Assembly: GCA_964421565.1 (NCBI GenBank)
Contig: CAYQXJ010000006.1
Coordinates: 124,001 to 188,000, forward strand
DNA from: CAYQXJ01 sp964421565
GTDB taxonomy: Bacteria; Planctomycetota; Brocadiia; SM23-32
DNA length: 64,000 nt
Reading direction: 5' to 3'
Both the position numbers and the translations under genes were made by a program. The notes below the pieces were generated by a model. The model was not told where the DNA came from, did no database searches, and saw only the letters and a list, made by a program, of their open reading frames with translations. Position 1 is the stretch's first letter. Each line of letters opens with the position of its first letter. Below are positions 1-6,642 of the stretch, piece after piece.

Positions 1-548
1 GACGGCCCGTTTGGAACGCCTTTAGTGTGAAGGATCTGGAGGTGCGCTTTGCCTGGGTCACGATGCCCGTCTGCGGCGAGCCGAGACACTGCGCCGTCGG
101 CCCCGAACAGTGGGAGAAGGGCGGCCACCACGCGACCTGGCTCCCCGATGGCAGACGCATTTCGATGAACCTGAGAATCGACCGCGATGAGCTCCGCTTC
201 GTGGAGGTGAACAGGGACGGCAGCGGCCTGAGGAAGATGCGCGACGACGTTGTCGGCTCGGGCCATCCGACTGTTCACCCTGACGGAAGGCACCTACTGA
301 CCGATACTTACACCTGGGAGAAGACGTCCTTTGCTGACGGCACGATCCCGCTGAGGTGGATCGACCTGGAGACTGGTGAGCAGGAGGTGCTCGTGCGCAT
401 CAACACCCAGCAACCCCACAAGGAGAGCACATTGCGCGTAGACCCTCACCCAGCGTGGGACCGCTCGTGGCGGCATGTGACGTTCAATGCTTACGTGGAC
501 GGCACACGAAGGGTCTTTGTCGCGGACATGGGGCAGTTGCTCCCGTAG
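1..548 (+). CDS. C-terminal part of an oligogalacturonate-lyase/TolB-like beta-propeller protein (5' partial)
   Basis: The frame is open from base 3 through the left edge, so the start lies outside the window. About 181 codons are visible. The reading shows repeated propeller-blade signatures (HATWLPDG, GHPTVHPDGRHLLTD, DPHPAWDRSWRHVTF, RRVFVADMG). These resemble oligogalacturonate lyase and PD40/TolB-type propellers, in which histidines on the propeller face bind metal and uronate substrates. The role in pectin-oligomer breakdown is inferred from these signatures and from the carbohydrate genes downstream. A non-enzymatic TolB-like propeller is the alternative. It converges on trpC with a 9-bp gap. 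Confidence 0.6.
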   Translation, partial: RPVWNAFSVKDLEVRFAWVTMPVCGEPRHCAVGPEQWEKGGHHATWLPDGRRISMNLRIDRDELRFVEVNRDGSGLRKMRDDVVGSGHPTVHPDGRHLLTDTYTWEKTSFADGTIPLRWIDLETGEQEVLVRINTQQPHKESTLRVDPHPAWDRSWRHVTFNAYVDGTRRVFVADMGQLLP

Positions 549-557
549 GCGCAGAAC

Positions 558-1346
558 TCAGATGCCGACGAGTCCGCGCACGCTTGCGGCGATGTCGTTG
601 GCGCGCATGAGTGTCTCACCCACCAGGACTGCATCGGCTCCGGCCGCCTTGAGTCGTTCGACGTCCGTGCGGGCTCTTATGCCGCTTTCCGCCACCAATG
701 CCACGTCGTCAGGCAGCAGCGGCGCAAGACGTTCGGTTGTCCCCAGGTCCACCTCGAAGCTGTGCAGGTCCCGGTTGTTGACGCCGACGAGGTCGGCGCC
801 AGCCTCGAGCGCCACGTGCAGTTCCTCTTCCGTGTGAACCTCTACCAGGGCGTCCATTCCGAATGCGTTTACATGCGAGAGGAGGTCCAACAGTTCACCG
901 GCCTGGAGCGCGGCGACGATCAGCAGGCAGGCATCGGCGCCGAGAGCTCGTGCTTCGAGGACCTGAACGGAATCGAGGATGAAGTCCTTGCGCAACAAGG
1001 GTACGTTCACCGCCTGGCGCACACGCGAAAGGTGCGTGGTTTCACCTTGGAAGAAGTGCCGGTCGGTGAGCACGCTGATGCATGTCGCTCCGGCGGACTG
1101 GTATGTGCGGGCGATGCGGACGGGATCGAAGTCGGGGCGAATGAGTCCGGCCGACGGCGAAGCCTTCTTCAACTCAGCAATGAGGGCAACCGAATCCTTG
1201 CCCAGCAACGCATCGCGGAACCCTCGGGCCGGGGGTTGCTGCTCGGCCGCGCTCTCCAGCGCACAGCGTGCGCCGGGGGTGAGTTCGGATATCTCCTGCC
1301 GCTTCACGGCACGGATGCGTTGCAGAACGTCCGGTATCTCTGTCAT
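558..1346 (-). CDS. trpC: Indole-3-glycerol phosphate synthase
   Basis: A 262-residue TIM barrel that closes the indole ring in tryptophan synthesis, converting carboxyphenylaminodeoxyribulose phosphate to indole-3-glycerol phosphate. Family motifs appear in order: ELKKASPS (58-65, phosphate/catalytic Lys), LRKDFI (118-123), LVEVH, VGVNNRDL, VAESGI and a C-terminal VGETLM phosphate-binding turn. Length is normal for a monofunctional TrpC. No other trp gene is near; the upstream gene on this strand is the phosphomannose isomerase homologue, 77 bp away, so trpC may be expressed with that catabolic run or alone. Identification is firm. Confidence 0.96.
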   Translation of the reverse strand: MTEIPDVLQRIRAVKRQEISELTPGARCALESAAEQQPPARGFRDALLGKDSVALIAELKKASPSAGLIRPDFDPVRIARTYQSAGATCISVLTDRHFFQGETTHLSRVRQAVNVPLLRKDFILDSVQVLEARALGADACLLIVAALQAGELLDLLSHVNAFGMDALVEVHTEEELHVALEAGADLVGVNNRDLHSFEVDLGTTERLAPLLPDDVALVAESGIRARTDVERLKAAGADAVLVGETLMRANDIAASVRGLVGI

Positions 1347-1423
1347 TGTCGTCCCGTTTGGCAGGTGGGTGCGATCCGGACGGCATGGAGCAGACCATCC
1401 GGAGCGAAGCGAATGAATGGGCT

Positions 1424-2650
1424 TCAGTTGGTCGGCAGGGCCCGGGGTGGCTTCAACATTGCTTCCATACGGCCGGCGTCAACGGCTCGTGTGCCGAGGA
1501 ACGTTGTCAGAGCCGTGATCGTCGGGTAGCAGTCGTCGAAGAAGGCGCAATCCTGCTCTGCATCGACGACGGTTTCGCCTTCGAGGCAGGCCGGCACAAA
1601 GACCGTGTCGCCGCGTTGCATTCTTACGCTGCGGCCGCCTGCAGATACGGTCATCGCGCCGTCCAGCAGGTGCAGCACCCGGTAGCTATCATGGTAGGGC
1701 TGCAGGCCACAGGTGCAGGTGGCCCGAAGACGGCGACGAGTCTTGAGCCAGTGCGTGTTGGCCATGACCACTTCGAACCTGTGGCCGTCCTCGACCTCCA
1801 CTTCGACGGGCTGTGCCAGCCGCAGGCCCGTGTCGGGGTCCAGCAGGCGGAAGCCCAGTTCGGGGTATTCTCCGGGTCGTCTGCCGAAGTCATAGACTCG
1901 CACCGTCGGGTTGGCCTGCAGGTCCTGGCTGATTTGCAGTCGCCCTTCGGCTGCATCGGCTACCGTGCGGTCGTCAGGGTGAACCTGCACTGAAAGCAGG
2001 CTGTCGTGCACCATGAGTATCTTGCTCAGAGTGGGCAGCAGCACCTCGCCATAGCCTTGCTGTAGTTCGTCGATCACAAGTCTGCTGTCCGTCCCGATGG
2101 CGAACATGGTGTGGAGCGTGCCCGCGGGGACTGCGAACACCTCGCCCCCTTCCAGGGGCTCTATCAGGCCCATCAGCTGACGTGCTTCATCGGGCCAGCG
2201 GGGTATTTCGGGCGGCAGGCCGTGGGCCGTGATCAGCTCTCTCAACTGTTCGGCGTCCTGCGGCGTGCTCGGCCCGGCCGCAACTCCGCAGCGGCCCTCG
2301 GCCGCCCGGACGTACCATGCCTCTGTCTTGCCGCGGTGGGGGTTCTCCCGCAGGTGTTCGAGGACCGGCCGACCGATCAGGTCTTGAAGCGAACGATCGC
2401 CCTCTTCGGATGCGGCCTCGAGCAACCCTGCAAGTGTCTTGCGCAGTGTTGGTTCGACGACGGTGTTCGAGTAGTTACCTGAGCCGGTCTGGGCCGATGC
2501 GAGCCAGAACTCGCCTACGCCCACCCGGATGCCGGTGAAATCGCGCGCCGCGTCATGTACGAGGCCCCACGGCTTAATAACCGCGGCCGGTGCCAGCTTC
2601 CACAATGCAGGCTCTTGCATCGTCTTTGCCCCCGGTTTGCTTTCTGTCAT
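1424..2650 (-). CDS. Class I phosphomannose isomerase-like protein with permuted active-site segments
   Basis: 408 residues with every hallmark of a zinc-dependent mannose-6-phosphate isomerase: IKPWG (25-29), GKTEAWY (108-113 region, Glu110), VPAGTLHTM (His180), SVQVHPDD (Gln222, His224) and YDFGRR (253-258). The four zinc ligands of the family (Gln, His, Glu, His) are all present but in a different order. In classical enzymes the KIL...VQVHPDD strand precedes GKTE; here it follows the VPAGTLH strand. A second cupin-like barrel fills residues 290-390. The ATG directly abuts the TGA of the DUF6807 gene upstream, so the pair is probably co-translated. Likely fructose-6-P/mannose-6-P interconversion or a related ketose/aldose reaction; the substrate is not proven. 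Confidence 0.8.
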   Translation of the reverse strand: MTESKPGAKTMQEPALWKLAPAAVIKPWGLVHDAARDFTGIRVGVGEFWLASAQTGSGNYSNTVVEPTLRKTLAGLLEAASEEGDRSLQDLIGRPVLEHLRENPHRGKTEAWYVRAAEGRCGVAAGPSTPQDAEQLRELITAHGLPPEIPRWPDEARQLMGLIEPLEGGEVFAVPAGTLHTMFAIGTDSRLVIDELQQGYGEVLLPTLSKILMVHDSLLSVQVHPDDRTVADAAEGRLQISQDLQANPTVRVYDFGRRPGEYPELGFRLLDPDTGLRLAQPVEVEVEDGHRFEVVMANTHWLKTRRRLRATCTCGLQPYHDSYRVLHLLDGAMTVSAGGRSVRMQRGDTVFVPACLEGETVVDAEQDCAFFDDCYPTITALTTFLGTRAVDAGRMEAMLKPPRALPTN

Positions 2651-3799
2651 TCAGTCCCGACACTCCGCAGACGGCGCGTAGACCCAGTCCAGGTATCGGC
2701 TGCCGACCTTGCCTTCGGCAGCATCGCCGGCGTGAATGAGCACGCGGTAGCGGAAGCGGATGCGTCCGCCGGCAGGGAGGGTGTATGAGCCGTCTGTGTT
2801 GTTGCCCACGAAGAAGGAGAGCCCGAACGGATTGGCGGTCATCAGTCCGTAGTTGCGCACGTGCCAGTAGGTTGGGTAGCGCAGGTTCGACGGGTGGTCG
2901 AAGACGGCAATGCCGACGCGGTGGTCCTGCACCGTGCCGGAGTAATCGCACCAGGGGGCCCGTTTGCCCCAGGTCTCCCCTTCGTTTACCCCTCCGAAGC
3001 CGTTCTCGATCTTGCCGGTGTGGCCAACCTCCATCGGCGTTGCCACGCGCACCGCGAGGATGCCGCCCTCCTTCGTGTCGCCGAACCTAACGTCTCCGTC
3101 ACTTGCGTAGAAAGTGACCTCTATGTCGAGCAGGCGGTGGCTTGCTGGCACGTTGTAGACCCTGTACTCGATGCGGTCCTGCATCAGGCGACTGCCGTCA
3201 GCACTCAGCCAGTCGTTGAGCGCGACGATGCGCCCAAACACGGGCCCGCTCTCAAGGGCTTCGAAGTACCGGTGCGATACTCGCCCGCTCCCCTTACCTT
3301 CACCCCAGTTGTCGCTGCCGTTTACGTCGCCCCAGGCCGAATACAGCGAGCGGTGGTGGATGTGATCGGTCGAGTCTCCCTCTACCTCCTCCTGCGGATA
3401 AGCGCGTGTGACCCCATGACCGAAGGGGCCTATCAGCGGGTAGAGGCACGGCTTCGGCACGTCGTCGCCGAAGATATACCGGGTGAACAGCTCATCGCCT
3501 ACATACACCTCCAGGGGCGACTGTTCCTGCCCGTCCACAGTTACCTGTGGTGCTTCGGCCCGTGCGCCTTCACGCAGTTCGTACTCCTTCTGCTGTCCAG
3601 CAGCGAGGGAGTCAACGCTCCAGTGGACGACAGCCCCGCCTGCCGCCGACTCCACCTGGAAGGGCACGGGGGCGTTGCGCGCCAGGTCGATAAGGCTTGC
3701 GTCTTCCAGTTCCTTCGGTGCCCGCTCCAAGCGTGCGCTCACCGGACAGAAGGCTACGGGGCGGGGTGTTCCCTGCAACAGGATGCGTGCCGCTTCCAT
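2651..3799 (-). CDS. DUF6807 family protein (often mislabelled PmoA family)
   Basis: 382 residues matching the DUF6807 pattern: HHRSLYSAWGDVNG and DNWGEG around residues 148-166, then DGDVRFGDTKEGG and a C-terminal PAGGRIRFRYRV strand. The family is common in planctomycete and other polysaccharide-degrading genomes beside sugar isomerases and dehydrogenases. Its catalytic role is not established, though the fold is thought to be galactose-mutarotase-like and carbohydrate-directed. No signal peptide is visible, so it is probably cytoplasmic. It is first of a tight pair with the isomerase homologue. The name 'methane oxygenase PmoA' found in databases is misleading; nothing here suggests a methane monooxygenase. 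Confidence 0.8.
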   Translation of the reverse strand: MEAARILLQGTPRPVAFCPVSARLERAPKELEDASLIDLARNAPVPFQVESAAGGAVVHWSVDSLAAGQQKEYELREGARAEAPQVTVDGQEQSPLEVYVGDELFTRYIFGDDVPKPCLYPLIGPFGHGVTRAYPQEEVEGDSTDHIHHRSLYSAWGDVNGSDNWGEGKGSGRVSHRYFEALESGPVFGRIVALNDWLSADGSRLMQDRIEYRVYNVPASHRLLDIEVTFYASDGDVRFGDTKEGGILAVRVATPMEVGHTGKIENGFGGVNEGETWGKRAPWCDYSGTVQDHRVGIAVFDHPSNLRYPTYWHVRNYGLMTANPFGLSFFVGNNTDGSYTLPAGGRIRFRYRVLIHAGDAAEGKVGSRYLDWVYAPSAECRD

Positions 3800-3836
3800 G
3801 TCGGGGTCTCCTTGTCGCGTTGTTGTAGAAGCTGGT

Positions 3837-4649
3837 TCAGCAGAAGACCTCTCTGAGGTACTGCAAGCTCTTGTGGGCTATGGTCTCCGGTCCGGGCGAG
3901 AAGTCGAACACCTCGACCGAGACATAGCCGTCGTAGCCGATGTCGCGCAGTGCGTCTGCGATGGGGTGGAAGTCGGTCTCGCCAAAACCGGGGCCTTCCC
4001 GGTTGGCGTCGTTGGCATGGAAGTGCCGCACATAGCCCTTGCTCTCGCGGATGATCTGCGGCACCGGCTTGGACTCCTGGCTCATCGCCTTCACGTCCAG
4101 TATCATCTTAAAACCGGGCTTGTCCACCGCGTCGACCAGCCGACGGGCCTCCTCGGCGGTACGGATGAAGTTAGTCTCGTCTTTGCCCAGGGGTTCGATG
4201 CAGAAAGTGACGCCGCGTTGCGCGGCGTGTTGCGCCAGATCGCGGCAGACAGCGACTGAACGGTCCCAGACTCGCTCGTACGACTCGCCGTCGGGCACGT
4301 TGCGCTGTTTGGGCGAGCCGAACACCAGCACTTCACCCCCAACGTCGGCGCAGAAATCAACCTCCGCGTGCAGGTAGTCCACGGTCTCGTGGCGCACAGG
4401 CTCGTTTGGACTGTTAAGCTGAAGCCCCTCCGGCTTGACCAGCAGCCAGTGCAGGCCGATCACCTCGAGCCCATGCTGCTGGGCGACTTCACGCAGGCGT
4501 CGGCGCTCATCGCGGCTCACATTGCGCAGGTCGTCATCAATGGTCATGGGGGCTATCTCCACGCCGTCATAGCCCACTGCCGCGGCGAGCTGGCAGACGC
4601 GCTCGAAGCCCCAGCCCTCACAGAACTCATTGCACATGGCAAACTTCAT
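3837..4649 (-). CDS. Sugar phosphate isomerase/epimerase (xylose isomerase-like TIM barrel)
   Basis: 270 residues beginning MKFAMCNEFCEGW. The frame stays open a further 414 bp upstream, but the ATG at 4649 is preceded by GGGGAGAG at good spacing and the family pattern begins there. Features include GYDGVEIAP, VIGLHWLL, GGEVLVFGSPKQRN, FCIEPLGKDETNF, KMILDVKAM, RHFHANDANREGPG and YDGYVSVEVFDF. The Glu, Asp, His and Glu residues in these strands are the usual divalent-metal ligands of the AP-endonuclease-2/xylose-isomerase barrel family. It probably epimerises or isomerises a keto-sugar in the same pathway as its neighbours; the exact substrate cannot be read from sequence. Confidence 0.85.
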   Translation of the reverse strand: MKFAMCNEFCEGWGFERVCQLAAAVGYDGVEIAPMTIDDDLRNVSRDERRRLREVAQQHGLEVIGLHWLLVKPEGLQLNSPNEPVRHETVDYLHAEVDFCADVGGEVLVFGSPKQRNVPDGESYERVWDRSVAVCRDLAQHAAQRGVTFCIEPLGKDETNFIRTAEEARRLVDAVDKPGFKMILDVKAMSQESKPVPQIIRESKGYVRHFHANDANREGPGFGETDFHPIADALRDIGYDGYVSVEVFDFSPGPETIAHKSLQYLREVFC

Positions 4650-4699
4650 ATGCGGCTCTCCCCGATTCGGCTCACACGGCCGGGCGGTTGTGTGTCGTT

Positions 4700-5218
4700 C
4701 TACGGTGTATCGGTCTCGGCCTGGCGCAGCTCTTCCTCGAGCATCTTGATGAAAGAACCGAAGGTTCGCTGGTTCTTCTCGTTGAGCCTGGCGAGTTGTT
4801 TGTGCAGATCCTTGATCTTCTCGATACGCTCGGTTTCGGTCTTCGGGAAATGCACGAAGTCTATTTTGCGGAACTCCAGTTCGTCGGGCACGTCCACCTC
4901 GCCGGCGTGAATACAGACCAGCGGTGTGAGCCCGATACGCTGAAGCTGGCGGCACGCCTTTTCGGATGCGTTCAGAACCATCACGGTCTTGCCCGGCGCG
5001 CGCGGCAGGGCCGTGGCGGCGTCGGCGATGACGCCCAGAAACGTGCTGTCCATGCCGCGGCATTCCTCCAGGTCGATCACGACGTCACGGCAGCCCGCGC
5101 GGAACATGGCATCCAGGAAATCGGGTACCCCGAGGCTGTTCTGCTGGGTGGCAAGGCCGTAGGGCTTCAGGTAGACCGTCTTGCCCACGATGGCGACCTC
5201 TATGCGCCCTTCCTCCAA
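4700..5218 (-). CDS. STAS-domain protein (anti-sigma factor antagonist-like)
   Basis: 172 residues. Residues 1-105 form a STAS domain: DVVIDLEECRGMDSTFLGVIADA carries the serine (in DSTFLG) that is phosphorylated by HPK-type kinases in SpoIIAA-like proteins, followed by VMVLNAS and the LTPLVCIH strand. Residues 128-165 are charged and coiled-coil-like (KIKDLHKQLARLNEKNQ), an extension beyond the minimal domain. No cognate anti-sigma kinase or PP2C phosphatase lies in the window, so the partner is unknown. It lies between the radical-SAM maturase gene (26 bp upstream) and the TIM-barrel isomerase. Confidence 0.8.
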   Translation of the reverse strand: MEEGRIEVAIVGKTVYLKPYGLATQQNSLGVPDFLDAMFRAGCRDVVIDLEECRGMDSTFLGVIADAATALPRAPGKTVMVLNASEKACRQLQRIGLTPLVCIHAGEVDVPDELEFRKIDFVHFPKTETERIEKIKDLHKQLARLNEKNQRTFGSFIKMLEEELRQAETDTP

Positions 5219-5244
5219 CGCTCACTCCCCGGCTTTTGCTTTGT

Positions 5245-6555
5245 CTATCGGCTGACGGTACTTCCTTGCGCGCAGCAGTGTTTGAACTTCTTGCCGCTGC
5301 CGCATGGGCAGGGATCGTTGCGGTTCGGCCTTGCTCCGCGTTGAGCGGCTGCCTGGGCGCCGCCGGTCGGAGCCCGGCGCGCTTGGCCGTGCTGCCCTGC
5401 CGCAACCTGGCGAGCGATGTCGTTCAAGAACCGGTGTAGCTGCGGCCGCTTCGGTTTCTCTACCAGTTCCCGCAACGTCGAGAACACGTGGCTGAATATG
5501 CGCTTCTTCGCCTCGCAGAGGTAGGGCATTTCGTCAGCATCTATGTTCAGCTTCTGGCGATGGCGGAAGCAGCCTGCGTGACAGACCCCGAGCCATTCGC
5601 AATCGGAGCACATGCTCGGGATATGCTCTGCCCCACGAACGAACGCGCGGAACTGCGGCCCCTTGAGCATCTGCTCCAGCGTTTGCTCCATCACGTTGCC
5701 CATGCGGTACTCGGGCACGACGAAGAAGTCGCAGGGGTATACGTCGCCATTCCATTCGATGGTGATCAGGTTCGAGCAGTCTTCACGGTACTCGCAGCAC
5801 TCGGGCGGCAGGCCGAAGAACTGGTGGAGCCAGTTGTCGATACGCCGCACGTAGTAGGACGGATCGTCGTTCTCCACCCAGGCGTCGAACAGGCCGATCA
5901 TGAACTCGGCGTACTCGGCGGCGCTGATGGAATGCTCGCTCACGCCGCGGGTGGCGCCCGTCGGCTCCGTGCAAGGGATGAACTGTGAGAAGTGCAGATC
6001 GTTTTCCACCAGGAACTGCAGCACCTCGCGCGGGTGCTGGCGATTGGCCTGGCTGATGACGACCAGCACGTTGAATTCGACCTTATGCTGCTCCAGCAGC
6101 TTTATCCCCCGCATCGCCGTCTCCCAGGCGGGCCGGCCATCGTGGAACTTACGCATGGTGTTCAGTTCGGCAGGGCCGTCCACGCTGATGCCGACCAGAA
6201 AATGGTTGGCCGCCAGGAACTGGCACCACTCTTCGTCCAGCAACACACCGTTGGTCTGCAGGCTGTTGCCCCAGCAGTCTCCGCGCTGGGCATGGCGGGT
6301 TTCGATCTGGATGGCTTCGCGGAAGAAGTCGAGCCCCATCAGCGTCGGTTCGCCGCCCTGCCAGCCGATCTTGATGTCGCTCGGTCCGAGAGCGCGATAC
6401 TGCTCGCATACGGCTTCGAAGATCTCCGGAGTGATGCGCGGGCGCTTCTCGTCGGGGTAGACGGCCTCGACGGGCCGATAGTAGCAGTAGTTACAGGCCA
6501 TGTTGCAGTCGTGACTGGCCGGCTTGATCAGGATGCCGAGGTTGGGTTTTCTCAT
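5245..6555 (-). CDS. Anaerobic sulfatase-maturating enzyme (radical SAM/SPASM) with SEC-C tail
   Basis: 436 residues from the ATG at 6555 (a TTG 45 bp upstream is possible but adds non-family residues; neither has a strong Shine-Dalgarno). The CNMACNYCYY motif near the N-terminus holds the SAM cluster (CxxxCxxC). GWQGGEPTLMGLDFF and SVDGP follow, then the SPASM cysteines (CCEYREDC, YPCDFFV, CSDCEWLGVCHAGC) that bind auxiliary 4Fe-4S clusters. Such enzymes convert Cys or Ser in sulfatases to formylglycine. The tail DPCPCGSGKKFKHCC is a zinc-binding SEC-C motif, an extra module. No sulfatase gene is present in the window. Confidence 0.9.
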   Translation of the reverse strand: MRKPNLGILIKPASHDCNMACNYCYYRPVEAVYPDEKRPRITPEIFEAVCEQYRALGPSDIKIGWQGGEPTLMGLDFFREAIQIETRHAQRGDCWGNSLQTNGVLLDEEWCQFLAANHFLVGISVDGPAELNTMRKFHDGRPAWETAMRGIKLLEQHKVEFNVLVVISQANRQHPREVLQFLVENDLHFSQFIPCTEPTGATRGVSEHSISAAEYAEFMIGLFDAWVENDDPSYYVRRIDNWLHQFFGLPPECCEYREDCSNLITIEWNGDVYPCDFFVVPEYRMGNVMEQTLEQMLKGPQFRAFVRGAEHIPSMCSDCEWLGVCHAGCFRHRQKLNIDADEMPYLCEAKKRIFSHVFSTLRELVEKPKRPQLHRFLNDIARQVAAGQHGQARRAPTGGAQAAAQRGARPNRNDPCPCGSGKKFKHCCAQGSTVSR

Positions 6556-6642
6556 GGCTACGTCGTCACGGGTGCTGGTTTTTCCGCCGGTTGGATACAA
6601 GCATTATAGCAGCCGGCAGCAGGCACTTCATCCACAAAGGTC

